Assembly (NCBI GenBank): GCA_023266235.1
Contig: JAHFRL010000011.1
Span: 15,880 to 70,059 of the forward strand
Source of the DNA: Betaproteobacteria bacterium
GTDB taxonomy: Bacteria; Pseudomonadota; Gammaproteobacteria; Burkholderiales; SG8-41
Direction: 5' to 3'
Length of the DNA stretch: 54,180 nt
Made by a program: the position numbers and the translations under genes. The notes under the pieces are model-generated. The model had not been told where the DNA came from. It searched no databases and worked only from the letters and a program-made list of their open reading frames with translations. This document shows positions 29,190-37,737 of the stretch, one piece after another (within the stretch, counting starts at the first letter, position 1; each line of letters opens with the position of its first letter).

Positions 29190-30547
29190 TGCAAAAAAGC
29201 AGGGTCCTGATCGTCGATGACGAAGCCGACATCCGCGAGCTGCTGAGCCTCACGCTGCAGCGCATGGGGCTCGATACCGACTGTGCCGCGAACGAGTTCG
29301 AGGCGGTGCAGCTGATGCAGAAGCGCGGCTATGATCTGTGCCTGACCGATATGCGGCTGCCTGACGGCGACGGGTTGAAGCTGCTCGAGCACGTGAGCAA
29401 ACACTACACAGCCACGCCGGTCGCGGTGATCACCGCGCATGGCAGTGCCGAGAACGCGGTCGCGGCATTGAAAGCCGGCGCGTTCGACTATCTGGCCAAG
29501 CCGGTATCGCTCAACCAGCTGCGCGCGCTGGTGCGCTCGGCGTTGAATCTGCCGCGCCCCAACCAGCAACGCAAGCCCGGCGACAAGGAAGCCGATGCCG
29601 GCGATTTTCCGGTGTTGCTCGGCGATTCGGCCTTGATGCAGCAGACGCGGCAGATGATCGACAAGCTCGCGCGCAGTCAGGCGCCGATCCACATCAGCGG
29701 CGAATCCGGCAGCGGCAAGGAACTCGCGGCGCGGCTGATGCACCTCAAGGGCCCGCGCCACGAAGCGCCCTTCGTGCCGGTCAATTGCGGCGCGATCCCG
29801 GAGAACCTGATGGAAAGTGAGTTCTTCGGCTACAAGAAGGGCGCGTTTACCGGCGCCGAGCAGGACAAGGCGGGTTTTTTCCAGGCGGCCAACGGCGGCA
29901 CGCTGTTCCTGGACGAGGTAGCCGATTTGCCGATCCAGATGCAAGTGAAGCTCCTGCGCGCGATCCAGGAGAAAAAAGTGCGCAAGGTCGGCTCAACCGG
30001 CGAGGAAAACGTTGACGTGCGCATCATCAGCGCGACGCACCACCATCTCGCCGACGCGGTCAAGGACGGCAAGTTCCGCCAGGACCTGTATTACCGGCTC
30101 AACGTGATCGAGCTCAGGATGCCGGCGTTGCGCGAGATGCGCGGGGATATTCCGGTCCTGGCGCGCGAGATCCTGCGCAAGAGCGCGGCGGACGATGGCG
30201 CCGGAAAGGTGCCGAACCTGTCACCGGCGGCGCTCACGGCGCTGCAGGAGTACCAATTTCCGGGCAATGTGCGCGAGCTCGAGAATATCCTGGAGCGCGC
30301 CATCGCGCTGTGTTCGGGCGAGCAGATTGAAAAACAAGACCTGCAGCTCACGCTGCCCGCGACGGGTGAGATCGCGACCGGCGATATTTCCGGCCTGCCG
30401 CTGCAGGAGCATCTCGACCGCGTCGAAAAAGGAGCGATCCTGCAGGCGCTCGAGAAGACCCGCTACAATCGCACGGCGGCCGCGAAGTTGCTGGGGATTA
30501 CGTTCCGGGCCTTGCGTTACCGGATGGAACGGCTGGGAATCAATTGA
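29189..30547 (+). CDS. pilR: Sigma-54 response regulator PilR
   Basis: 452 residues from MQKSRVLIVDDEADIRELLS. The receiver domain has acceptor Asp54 (LCLTDMRLPDGDG). The AAA+ domain has Walker A GESGSGKE, the sigma-54 contact loop GAFTGA (FFGYKKGAFTGAEQDK) and Walker B GGTLFLDEVADLP. The C-terminal Fis-type helix-turn-helix (RYNRTAAAKLLGITFRALRY) binds DNA. It activates RpoN-dependent promoters such as pilA. Start overlaps the pilS stop (TGATG), giving strict coupling. Confidence 0.95.
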   Translation: MQKSRVLIVDDEADIRELLSLTLQRMGLDTDCAANEFEAVQLMQKRGYDLCLTDMRLPDGDGLKLLEHVSKHYTATPVAVITAHGSAENAVAALKAGAFDYLAKPVSLNQLRALVRSALNLPRPNQQRKPGDKEADAGDFPVLLGDSALMQQTRQMIDKLARSQAPIHISGESGSGKELAARLMHLKGPRHEAPFVPVNCGAIPENLMESEFFGYKKGAFTGAEQDKAGFFQAANGGTLFLDEVADLPIQMQVKLLRAIQEKKVRKVGSTGEENVDVRIISATHHHLADAVKDGKFRQDLYYRLNVIELRMPALREMRGDIPVLAREILRKSAADDGAGKVPNLSPAALTALQEYQFPGNVRELENILERAIALCSGEQIEKQDLQLTLPATGEIATGDISGLPLQEHLDRVEKGAILQALEKTRYNRTAAAKLLGITFRALRYRMERLGIN

Positions 30548-30630
30548 CGAGAGAGGCGGGAGGCGGGAGGCGGGAGGCGGTATTCTCCGCATGGCCTTGG
30601 TTTGTCACCCCTGACGCCTTACGCCCTGCC
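30548..30630. repeat. Tandem/inverted repeat, GAGAGGC family (GGCGGGA units)
   Basis: The left side (30548-30580) is a tandem of about four 7-nt GGCGGGA units after GAGA. The right side (30606-30630) carries the loosely complementary CACCCCTGACGCCTTACGCCC. It fills the pilR-ampD gap. Confidence 0.65.
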
Positions 30631-30648
30631 CGGGGCGCCGACGCGTAG

Positions 30649-31191
30649 ATGCAAATCGATCCCGACGGATTGCTGCAGGGCGTGCGCTGCGTGCCGTCGC
30701 CCAACTGCGACGCGCGCCCTGAAGGCGGCGCGATCGAGCTGCTGGTAATCCATAACATCAGCCTGCCGCCGGGTGAATTCGGCGGCCCGGGCGTCATCGA
30801 GCTCTTCACCAATCGGCTCGATCCCAACGGGCATCCGTATTATCGCGAGATTGCGGGCCGCGAGGTGTCGGCACATTTCCTGATCCGGCGCGGCGGCGAA
30901 CTGATCCAGTTCGTGCCGTGCGGCAGGCGCGCGTGGCACGCCGGCGAATCGGTCTGGCGCGGCCGCAGCCGCTGCAACGATTTCTCGCTCGGCATCGAAC
31001 TCGAGGGCTGCGACGATCAGCCGTTCGAAGACGCGCAGTACAAGCGGCTCGCCGAGCTCACGCGCGCGCTCCAGGCGAAGTATCCGATCGCTGACATCGT
31101 CGGCCACTCCGACATCGCGCCCGGGCGCAAGACCGATCCCGGGCCGTGCTTCGACTGGGCGCGCTACCGGGAACTGCTAACGGATCCTTAA
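30649..31191 (+). CDS. ampD: 1,6-anhydro-N-acetylmuramyl-L-alanine amidase
   Basis: 180 residues, cytoplasmic, no signal peptide. It belongs to the amidase_2 family: zinc ligands are expected at His35 (LLVIHNISLP) and in VGHSDIAPGRKTDPGPCFDW (His and Asp), with the substrate loop SAHFLIRRGGELIQFVPC and GRRAWHAGES. It recycles peptidoglycan fragments. The stop codon is the first TAA of the adjoining intergenic repeat. The start lacks a strong ribosome-binding site. Confidence 0.95.
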   Translation: MQIDPDGLLQGVRCVPSPNCDARPEGGAIELLVIHNISLPPGEFGGPGVIELFTNRLDPNGHPYYREIAGREVSAHFLIRRGGELIQFVPCGRRAWHAGESVWRGRSRCNDFSLGIELEGCDDQPFEDAQYKRLAELTRALQAKYPIADIVGHSDIAPGRKTDPGPCFDWARYRELLTDP

Positions 31192-31333
31192 CCGCAAAGG
31201 ACGCGAAGAACGCCAGGGAAAATCGAAAAGACCCCGCATAAATATCTTGGTCCTGCCGTGCCGGACGGGCTGGCGATGCAGCGCCGGGTTTTTACGATTT
31301 TTGGACTTTCCTGCGCGTCCTTGGCGGTTCAAG
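31187..31333. repeat. MITE-like element with 39-nt imperfect inverted ends
   Basis: About 147 bp. The left end (31187-31225) starts CTTAACCGCAAAGGACGCG and ends GGGAAAATCG. The right end (31295-31333), reverse-complemented, starts CTTGAACCGCCAAGGACGCG and ends AAAAATCG. Both ends are the CCAAGGACGC family and have the same length. The 69-nt middle has no ORF. The ampD stop TAA lies in the left end. The left end of 38984-39095 shares more with this one than the family word alone (GGGAAATCG at the same place). Confidence 0.75.
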
Positions 31334-31395
31334 ATTTTTCTTCTGGCACCGTCTTATTGCGGCGCAACACAGTAAAGGCCAAAGCTCGATTTGAC

Positions 31396-31413
31396 GCCAC
31401 TTCCGTGGCTTTT
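31396..31413 (+). terminator. Weak terminator-like hairpin
   Basis: GCCAC (31396-31400), loop TTCC, GTGGC (31405-31409), then TTTT. It is short; it may end ampD transcription before the nrd promoter region. The remaining sequence of this 462-nt gap (about 31334-31530) is A/T-richer than its surroundings and shows no gene. Confidence 0.35.
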
Positions 31414-31530
31414 GCTGTGTATTTTTTAAGCAGTTTTTTCCCTGTTGCAACAAGTAAATCCGCGCGTTTTCGCACCTAATTCCGAGGGGGCAAAAAAGTT
31501 TGAAAAAACTATTGCACTCTCCAAATCGAA

Positions 31531-31546
31531 CCACTAGAATTAGTTT
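31531..31546 (+). promoter_or_regulatory. NrdR box 1 (degenerate)
   Basis: CCACTAGAATTAGTTT matches about 11 of 16 positions of the NrdR consensus acaCwAtATaTwGtgt, keeping the core C-w-A and w-G-t. It starts exactly 31 bp before box 2, the three-turn spacing required for cooperative NrdR binding. Confidence 0.6.
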
Positions 31547-31561
31547 GAACCCCCAATTTGA

Positions 31562-31577
31562 ACACAAGATATAGTGG
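31562..31577 (+). promoter_or_regulatory. NrdR box 2 with overlapping -10 region
   Basis: ACACAAGATATAGTGG matches 14 of 16 NrdR consensus positions. A possible -10 (TATAGT, 31570-31575) lies inside it, so NrdR binding would occlude the promoter. It indicates ATP/dATP-dependent repression of nrdAB. Confidence 0.8.
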
Positions 31578-31653
31578 TTCTGGCGTTGCCGCTTGGCGAC
31601 CAGCCGCACGACAGAAAAATATAACGAAATGAAGGACTAAGGAGAGGCCATCC

Positions 31654-34530
31654 ATGCAGCTCGCCACCGATACATCGAGCGCTGTGCTCGCAGCGAAATT
31701 CACCAGCGAAGAGACGCCCGAAGTGGCGCCATCCCGCTACAGCGAATACAAAATCATCCGCCGCAACGGGGCAGTGGTCGGGTTCGAGCCATCCAAGATT
31801 ACGATCGCGATGACCAAGGCGTTCATCGCCGTCAACGGCGGCCAGGGCGCGGCCTCGGCGCGCGTGCGCGAGCTCGTTGCCAAGCTCACCGACGCCGTGG
31901 TCGGCGCGCTGTTGCGGCGTCAGCCCAACGGCGGCACGTTTCATATCGAGGATATCCAGGACCAGGTCGAACTCGCGTTGATGCGTTCGGGCGAGCACGA
32001 GGTCGCGCGCGCCTATGTGCTGTATCGCGAGCAGCGCGCGCAGGAGCGCGCCAAGCAGCGTGAAACGCAGGCGCACGACGCGGCCACGCAGCTGGTGATC
32101 AACATCACCGAGAAAGGCAAGTCGCGTCCGCTCGACATGGCCAGACTCACGACGCTGGTGCAGGATGCGTGCGAAGGCCTCGGTCGCGCGGTCGACCCCG
32201 CGTTGATCCTGAACGGCACGTTGAAAGACCTGTACGAAGGCGTGCCGCTCGACGGCGTGCGCAAATCGTTGATCCTGTCGGCGCGCGCGCTGATCGAGAA
32301 GGACCCGGCTTACAGCTACGTCACCGCGCGCCTGCTGCTGCATACGCTGCGCCTCGAGACCATCGGCGAAGAAGTGATGCAGGCGGAGATGAAGGCGCGC
32401 TATGCGGAAGTGTTCCCGCAGCTGATCAGGAAGGGCGTCGAGGCCGAGTTGCTCGACGAGCGTATCGCGAATTACGATCTGAAAAGCCTCGGCGCCGCGC
32501 TCGATGCCAAACGCGACCTCAAGTTCGGTTATCTCGGACTGCAGATCCTTTACGACCGCTACTTCCTGCACGTGCGCGGGAGCCGCATCGAGCTGCCGCA
32601 GACGTTCTTCATGCGCGTCGCGATGGGGCTGGCGCTCAACGAATCCGAAGACCAGCGCGAAGCGCGCGCGATCGAGTTCTATAACGTGTTGTCGTCGTTC
32701 GATTTCATGAGTTCGACGCCGACGCTGTTCAACGCCGCGACGCGCCGCTCCCAGCTCGCCAGCTGCTATCTGACCACGGTGGCGGACGATCTCGACGGCA
32801 TTTACGAGGCGATCAAGGAAAACGCGATGCTGCAGAAGTACGCGGGCGGCATCGGCAACGACTGGACGCCGGTGCGTGCGCTCGGCGCCCATATCAAGGG
32901 CACCAACGGCAAGTCGCAGGGCGTGGTGCCGTTCCTCAAAGTCGTCAACGATACCGCAGTCGCGGTCAACCAGGGCGGGAAGAGGAAGGGCGCCGTGTGC
33001 TCGTACCTCGAAACCTGGCACCTGGACATCGAGGAATTCCTCGAGTTGAGGAAGAACACCGGCGACGACCGCCGCCGCACCCACGACATGAACACCGCCA
33101 ACTGGGTCCCGGATCTCTTCATGAAGCGCGTGATGGAAAACGGCGAGTGGACGCTGTTCTCGCCCTCCGACGTGCTCGACCTGCACGACAAATTCGGCAA
33201 GGCCTTCGAGACCGCTTTTCTCGGCTACGAAGCGAAGGCCGCGAAAGGCGAGCTGAAGCTGTTCAAGAAAATCCCGGCGGCGCAGCTGTGGCGCAAGATG
33301 CTGACCATGCTGTTCGAGACCGGGCACCCGTGGATCACGTTCAAGGATCCGTGCAACATCCGTTCGCCGCAGGGCCATGTCGGCGTCGTGCACAGCTCCA
33401 ACCTATGCACCGAGATCACGCTGAATACGAACGAAGATGAGATTGCGGTGTGCAATCTGGGCTCGGTCAACATGCCGGTGCATCTCGACGCCGCGACCGG
33501 CAAGCTCGATCTCGAGAAGTTGCGGCGCACCGTCGGCACCGCCATGCGCATGCTCGACAACGTGATCGACCTCAACTACTACTCGGTCAACAAGGCGCGC
33601 AACTCCAATTTCAAGCACCGTCCGGTGGGCTTGGGCATCATGGGCTTCCAGGACTGCCTGCACATGCTGCGCATTCCGTATGGCTCGCAGGCGGCGGTCG
33701 ATTTTTCCGACCGCTCGATGGAAGCGATTGCCTACACGGCGTACTCGGCGTCGACCGACCTTGCCGAAGAGCGCGGGCCGTATTCGACGTTCAAGGGCTC
33801 GTTGTGGGACAGGGGCGTTTTCCCGCACGAATCGCTCAAGCTGCTCGCCGAAGAGCGCGGCGGCTACGTCGAGGCCGATTTGTCGGCAACGCTCGACTGG
33901 CAGGCGCTGCGCGCGCGCATCAAGCAGGTCGGCATGCGGAACTCGAACTGCATTGCGATCGCGCCGACCGCGACGATTGCCAATATCACGGGGCTCTCGC
34001 AGTGCATCGAGCCGACCTATCAGAACCTGTATGTGAAATCGAACCTGTCGGGCGAATTCACCGTCACCAACGAGTATCTGGTCGAGGATTTGAAGAAGCT
34101 CAACCTGTGGGACGAGGTGATGATCGCCGACCTCAAATACTTTGACGGCACGCTCGCCAAGATCGACCGCATTCCGCCCGAGGTGCGCAATCTCTACGCG
34201 ACCGCTTTCGAGGTCGATGCGAAGTGGCTGGTCGAATGCGCGGCGCGGCGTCAGAAGTGGATCGACCAGTCGCAGTCGCTCAACATCTACATGGCAGGCG
34301 CCTCCGGCAAAAAGCTCGACGAGACTTACAAGCTGGCCTGGCTGCGCGGGTTGAAGACCACCTACTACCTGCGCACGCTCGGCGCCACGCATGCCGAGAA
34401 GTCGACCGTCGAGGCCGGCGCCCTCAACGCGGTGCCCAGCGATGGCGGAGCGCCGGCGGCGGGCGCGGGCGAGGAGCCGCAGCCGAAAGTGTGCTCGATC
34501 ATCGATCCCGAATGCGAGGCGTGCCAGTAA
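31654..34530 (+). CDS. nrdA: Ribonucleotide reductase class Ia, large subunit
   Basis: 958 residues. It begins with an N-terminal tail and an ATP-cone (about 30-125, IIRRNGAVVGFEPSKITIAM), the dATP activity switch. The catalytic barrel follows, with redox Cys in SQLASCYLTTV, substrate-site SSNLCTEITLNT and NLGSVNMPVH. The C-terminal swinging arm VCSIIDPECEACQ carries the thioredoxin-linked Cys. It reduces ribonucleoside diphosphates to deoxy forms with NrdB. An NrdR box pair precedes it; AAGGAGAGG is the ribosome-binding site. Confidence 0.97.
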   Translation: MQLATDTSSAVLAAKFTSEETPEVAPSRYSEYKIIRRNGAVVGFEPSKITIAMTKAFIAVNGGQGAASARVRELVAKLTDAVVGALLRRQPNGGTFHIEDIQDQVELALMRSGEHEVARAYVLYREQRAQERAKQRETQAHDAATQLVINITEKGKSRPLDMARLTTLVQDACEGLGRAVDPALILNGTLKDLYEGVPLDGVRKSLILSARALIEKDPAYSYVTARLLLHTLRLETIGEEVMQAEMKARYAEVFPQLIRKGVEAELLDERIANYDLKSLGAALDAKRDLKFGYLGLQILYDRYFLHVRGSRIELPQTFFMRVAMGLALNESEDQREARAIEFYNVLSSFDFMSSTPTLFNAATRRSQLASCYLTTVADDLDGIYEAIKENAMLQKYAGGIGNDWTPVRALGAHIKGTNGKSQGVVPFLKVVNDTAVAVNQGGKRKGAVCSYLETWHLDIEEFLELRKNTGDDRRRTHDMNTANWVPDLFMKRVMENGEWTLFSPSDVLDLHDKFGKAFETAFLGYEAKAAKGELKLFKKIPAAQLWRKMLTMLFETGHPWITFKDPCNIRSPQGHVGVVHSSNLCTEITLNTNEDEIAVCNLGSVNMPVHLDAATGKLDLEKLRRTVGTAMRMLDNVIDLNYYSVNKARNSNFKHRPVGLGIMGFQDCLHMLRIPYGSQAAVDFSDRSMEAIAYTAYSASTDLAEERGPYSTFKGSLWDRGVFPHESLKLLAEERGGYVEADLSATLDWQALRARIKQVGMRNSNCIAIAPTATIANITGLSQCIEPTYQNLYVKSNLSGEFTVTNEYLVEDLKKLNLWDEVMIADLKYFDGTLAKIDRIPPEVRNLYATAFEVDAKWLVECAARRQKWIDQSQSLNIYMAGASGKKLDETYKLAWLRGLKTTYYLRTLGATHAEKSTVEAGALNAVPSDGGAPAAGAGEEPQPKVCSIIDPECEACQ

Positions 34531-34589
34531 AGCAGGGATGAGGATCGAGGACAAGTGAAGGTCAGACACAGAGCAACCAAGACGGCATC

Positions 34590-34656
34590 CCACCCACAAC
34601 ATCGATAAAGGGAACGCCGGCTGTTGATCGTCGTCCACCCACAACATCAATAAAGG
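34590..34656 (+). repeat. Direct repeat carrying the nrdB ribosome-binding site
   Basis: Two 22-nt copies (34590-34611 and 34635-34656) differ at one base. They share CCACCCACAACATC and AATAAAGG or GATAAAGG ends, and start 45 nt apart in the nrdA-nrdB gap. The second includes the AAAGGAG used by nrdB; the first contains a matching AAAGG not followed by a start codon. Confidence 0.8.
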
Positions 34657-34665
34657 AGATACACC

Positions 34666-35838
34666 ATGTTGCAAATCGAAGGAAGCGCGACTCACGGCGG
34701 CGGTTTTGCCGCAGTAGGCCTGCAGCCGGTGGCTGGTGCCATGCCGCAGGCCGACACGCTGCCGCGCGATCCCGCCGCGGCAATGGCAGCGCTTGTTCCC
34801 GCATCGGCGCCGGCGCAACTGCGCCGCGTCAATGTCGCCGACAAGCGCATCATCAATGGCCAGACCGACGTCAATCAACTGGTGCCGTTCAAGTACAAAT
34901 GGGCGTGGGAGAAGTATCTTTCCGCGTGCGCCAACCACTGGATGCCGCAGGAAATCCAGATGAGCCGCGATATCGCGCTGTGGAAGGACCCCAACGGCCT
35001 GACCGAGGACGAGCGCCGCCTCATCAAGCGCAACCTCGGCTTCTTCGTCACCGCCGATTCGCTGGCGGCGAACAACATTGTGCTCGGCACCTACCGCCAC
35101 ATCACGGCACCCGAATGCCGGCAGTACCTGCTGCGCCAGGCGTTCGAGGAGGCGATCCACACCCACGCCTATCAGTACATCGTCGAGAGTCTCGGGCTCG
35201 ATGAGGGCGAGGTGTTCAACGCTTATCATGAAATCGCGAGCATCCGCGACAAGGACGAGTTCCTGATTCCGTTCATCGACACGCTGACCAATCCGCAATT
35301 CAGGACCGGCACGCAGGACGCCGATCAGAAGCTCCTGAAGAGCCTGATCGTGTTCGCCTGCATCATGGAAGGGCTGTTCTTCTACGTCGGCTTTGTGCAG
35401 ATTCTCGCGCTCGGGCGTCAGAACAAGATGAGCGGCGCCGCCGAACAATACCAGTACATCCTGCGCGACGAGTCGATGCACTGCAATTTCGGCATTGACC
35501 TCATCAACCAGATCAAGATGGAAAACCCGCACCTGTGGACGCCGGAGTTCCGCGAGGAGATCCGCGAGCTGATGCGCAAGGCGGTCGATCTCGAGTACCG
35601 CTATGCCGAGGACACCATGCCGCGCGGCGTGCTCGGGCTCAATGCGCCGATGTTCAAGGAGTACCTGCGCTACATCGCCAACCGGCGCTGCCAGCAGATC
35701 GGCATCGATCCGATGTTCGAGGGTGCGACCAACCCGTTCCCGTGGATGTCGGAGATGACCGACCTCAAGAAAGAACGCAATTTCTTCGAAACACGCGTGA
35801 TCGAATATCAAACGGGAGGCGCGCTCAGTTGGGATTAA
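34666..35838 (+). CDS. nrdB: Ribonucleotide reductase class Ia, small subunit
   Basis: 390 residues. It is a ferritin-like diiron protein; [20 protein letters not shown] contains iron ligands and the expected radical tyrosine, with a further cluster at [18 protein letters not shown]. It generates the tyrosyl radical used by NrdA. The N-terminal about 40 residues are Ala/Pro-rich and longer than in E. coli NrdB. Strong ribosome-binding site AAAGGAGA in a duplicated 22-nt block. Co-transcribed with nrdA. Confidence 0.96.
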   Translation: MLQIEGSATHGGGFAAVGLQPVAGAMPQADTLPRDPAAAMAALVPASAPAQLRRVNVADKRIINGQTDVNQLVPFKYKWAWEKYLSACANHWMPQEIQMSRDIALWKDPNGLTEDERRLIKRNLGFFVTADSLAANNIVLGTYRHITAPECRQYLLRQAFEEAIHTHAYQYIVESLGLDEGEVFNAYHEIASIRDKDEFLIPFIDTLTNPQFRTGTQDADQKLLKSLIVFACIMEGLFFYVGFVQILALGRQNKMSGAAEQYQYILRDESMHCNFGIDLINQIKMENPHLWTPEFREEIRELMRKAVDLEYRYAEDTMPRGVLGLNAPMFKEYLRYIANRRCQQIGIDPMFEGATNPFPWMSEMTDLKKERNFFETRVIEYQTGGALSWD

Positions 35839-35876
35839 GTCTGCTCGCGAAGAGGTATCCGAGGAATCGACGCCGC

Positions 35877-36134
35877 ATGCATACCATCACCGAATGTCGC
35901 GCTGAGGAAAACTACACATTGTGGTTGCGCTTCAACGACGGGCTGGAAGGCCACGTCTACCTCGGCGATCTCGTGCACACCAAGTATTTCCGGATGCTCG
36001 GCGACATCGACACCTTCAACCGGGTCGCGGTCGATCCGGTTGAAAACACGGTGACCTGGGAAGGCGGCATCAGGCTGGACCCGGAAGTGCTCTATCGCGA
36101 TTTGGCAAGCAAAGCGCAGTCCGCTTTGCACTAG
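35877..36134 (+). CDS. DUF2442 domain protein
   Basis: 85 residues. The pattern ENYTLWLRFNDGLEGHVYLG, then DLVHTKYFRMLGD and NTVTWEGGIRLDPEVLYRDL, is the compact DUF2442 fold. The family is often paired with DUF4160 proteins in toxin-antitoxin-like modules; no such partner lies next to it here. It follows nrdB by 38 nt and may be co-transcribed. Function unknown. Confidence 0.8.
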   Translation: MHTITECRAEENYTLWLRFNDGLEGHVYLGDLVHTKYFRMLGDIDTFNRVAVDPVENTVTWEGGIRLDPEVLYRDLASKAQSALH

Positions 36135-36253
36135 CAACCGCCGCGGCGCCCGCGGGGGCGGTGGTAAAGGCGGCCGGGCAATGCACCGGTTGCCGTTGGC
36201 AGGTTCACTGCGTTACGCGCGTGGTGCCTTTTCAACCTCGTAAGGAGGCAGTC

Positions 36254-36517
36254 ATGGCCAAGAAGAGAAAAGCGGCGAAAAAGAAAAAGCGGAAACTTGC
36301 TGGCGGGAAAGCCAGGCCCGCACGCAAGCAATCAGTTGCCAGGAAAAAGGCGGCCGGGAAAAAGCCCGGGCAGGCGGCGAGGAAAAAGCCTGCTGTCAAG
36401 AGCAAAGCGGCACCCGGGAAACCCGCGGCCAAGCCCGCATCCGCGCCGGCACCGGTGGCCCCGACACCGGTTTCGATACCCGGCGCATGGCCGTTCCCGA
36501 TGGGCAACCGGCCTTAG
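36254..36517 (+). CDS. Histone H1-like Lys/Ala/Pro-rich protein
   Basis: 87 residues. The first 55 are almost entirely Lys, Arg, Ala and Gly (KKRKAAKKKKRKLAGGKARP onward), the middle is Pro/Ala-rich, and the end is the hydrophobic SIPGAWPFPMGNRP. It is a likely non-specific DNA-binding nucleoid protein resembling bacterial histone H1-like/AlgP tails. The aromatic C-terminal tail is not explained by DNA binding. The ribosome-binding site is near perfect (AAGGAGG, 6 nt upstream), suggesting high expression. A 7-bp hairpin CCGGTCC/GGACCGG follows at 36538-36561 without a T run. Confidence 0.8.
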   Translation: MAKKRKAAKKKKRKLAGGKARPARKQSVARKKAAGKKPGQAARKKPAVKSKAAPGKPAAKPASAPAPVAPTPVSIPGAWPFPMGNRP

Positions 36518-36777
36518 CATTCAAGCAATGCCTGCGGCCGGTCCGCGTCCGCGAGGACCGGAGCGGCATGGCTGCAGGCGCTGGGTTCAAGCAAGCGTTT
36601 CCCCGCGCGCGTTCGCTGCGCGGCATGCGCAACGTATTTCCCGCCGACGCTTCCTTTAATCTGCATCAAACCGCGGCTGCGGTATGCGGCTATACTGGTT
36701 CGGGCGCGGGCGCCGACCTGAAGCAGGTGAAATCCAGGGCATGGCCTGCCGCCGGCCACTACACGGAGGACGCGATG

Positions 36778-37251
36778 ATGCTCAAGCATGCAACGGCCAT
36801 TGCGCTGTTTATGATTGGTTTCACATGCGGCAGCGCTGCCGCAGCCACGCCCGGCATCATCACCCAGTCGATGAGGGGCAGTTTCGACGACGTCAAGGAG
36901 CGCGTCCTGACGGCGATCGAGAACCGCGGACTGGTGCTCAACTACACCGCGCACATCAGCAACATGCTCGAGCGCACCGGCAAGGATCTCGGCCGCGAGC
37001 GGCGGATTTACGACAAGGCCGAGGTGCTCGAATTCTGCAGCGCAGCCGCGTCGCGCTCGACGATGGAGGCCGATCCGCGCAACATCGCGTTCTGCCCGTA
37101 TGCGATCGCGGTCTACACGCTGCCGAAAGAGCCCGGCAAGGTTTATGTTTCATATCGCAAGCCGCTCGCGATGGGATCGAATCAATCGGTGAAAGCGCTG
37201 CGCGAGGTCGGCAAGCTGCTCGACGACATCGCGCGGGACGCGCTCAAATGA
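36778..37251 (+). CDS. DUF302 domain protein, exported
   Basis: 157 residues. A signal peptide (MLKHATAIALFMIGFTCGSA then AAA) is followed by a DUF302 domain (about 30-155) with SFDDVKERVLTAIENRGLVL and YAIAVYTLPKEPGKVYVSYR. DUF302 proteins are small alpha/beta proteins of unknown function. Two Cys (EFCSAAA, IAFCPYA) could form a disulfide. ATG 36775, one codon earlier, is also possible; GGAGGA favours 36778. Confidence 0.85.
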   Translation: MLKHATAIALFMIGFTCGSAAAATPGIITQSMRGSFDDVKERVLTAIENRGLVLNYTAHISNMLERTGKDLGRERRIYDKAEVLEFCSAAASRSTMEADPRNIAFCPYAIAVYTLPKEPGKVYVSYRKPLAMGSNQSVKALREVGKLLDDIARDALK

Positions 37252-37289
37252 CGAGATGCGGCCGGCGCGCGGAGTAACGGAGGAAAATA

Positions 37290-37505
37290 ATGCATGAAAA
37301 ACTTACAAGATGCCTGGAGCCGGCGACGATGTCACTCGCCTTGCGGGTAGCGCTGGTTGTCGGCACGGTCCTGAATCTGATCAACCATTTTGATCTTTTG
37401 TTGGGCGCGCCGCTGACGCCCGCCGTGGCGACGCAAATGGTGCTGACCTACCTGGTGCCGTACTGCGTCTCTACTCACGGCCAGGTGTGGAGCGGGGCGC
37501 GCTAA
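37290..37505 (+). CDS. nrtS: NrtS-like small nitrate/nitrite transporter
   Basis: 71 residues with two membrane helices (ALRVALVVGTVLNLINHFD and VLTYLVPYCVSTHGQVWS). Size, NLIN motif after the first helix, and the TYLVPYCVST segment match NrtS, a minimal two-helix nitrate/nitrite transporter described in a marine cyanobacterium and widespread in bacteria. Homologues are probably oligomeric. No nitrate-reduction gene is nearby, so the substrate is inferred from the family alone. Ribosome-binding site CGGAGGAAAA. Confidence 0.75.
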   Translation: MHEKLTRCLEPATMSLALRVALVVGTVLNLINHFDLLLGAPLTPAVATQMVLTYLVPYCVSTHGQVWSGAR

Positions 37506-37518
37506 CGGGCGGCACGGC

Positions 37519-37731
37519 ATGGAACGCAAGCGCGTCAACGCCAGCAACATCCGCTCGGTGGGTTACGATTCGCGCAACCGCGTGCTCGAAGTCGAGTTCA
37601 GCAATGGCGGTATTTGCCAGTATGCGGGCGTCGCGGAGGAGGTTTACCGGCGCCTGATGAACGCGCCGTCCCCGGGCAGTTATTTTCACGACAATATCGA
37701 GGAAAGTTTCGGCGCGAAGCGAATCCGCTGA
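37519..37731 (+). CDS. KTSC domain protein
   Basis: 70 residues, a single KTSC domain: NIRSVGYDSRNRVLEVEFSN, GGICQYAGVAEEVYRRLMNA, PSPGSYFHDNIEESF. KTSC domains (named for a motif at the end) occur alone or beside RNA- and lysyl-tRNA-synthetase-like proteins; the function is unknown. The usual final Lys-Thr-Ser-Cys-like element is replaced by GAKRIR. It lies 13 nt after nrtS. Confidence 0.8.
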   Translation: MERKRVNASNIRSVGYDSRNRVLEVEFSNGGICQYAGVAEEVYRRLMNAPSPGSYFHDNIEESFGAKRIR

Positions 37732-37737
37732 TTACCG

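Noticed and set aside
31540..35811. Long minus-strand open frames opposite nrdA and nrdB
   Set aside because: They are GC-driven shadows of nrdA/nrdB, without recognisable domains.
36254..36517. Ribosomal protein or L35/S20-like identity for the Lys-rich ORF
   Set aside because: The Lys/Ala repeats and the AWPFP tail do not match any ribosomal protein; histone H1-like is closer.
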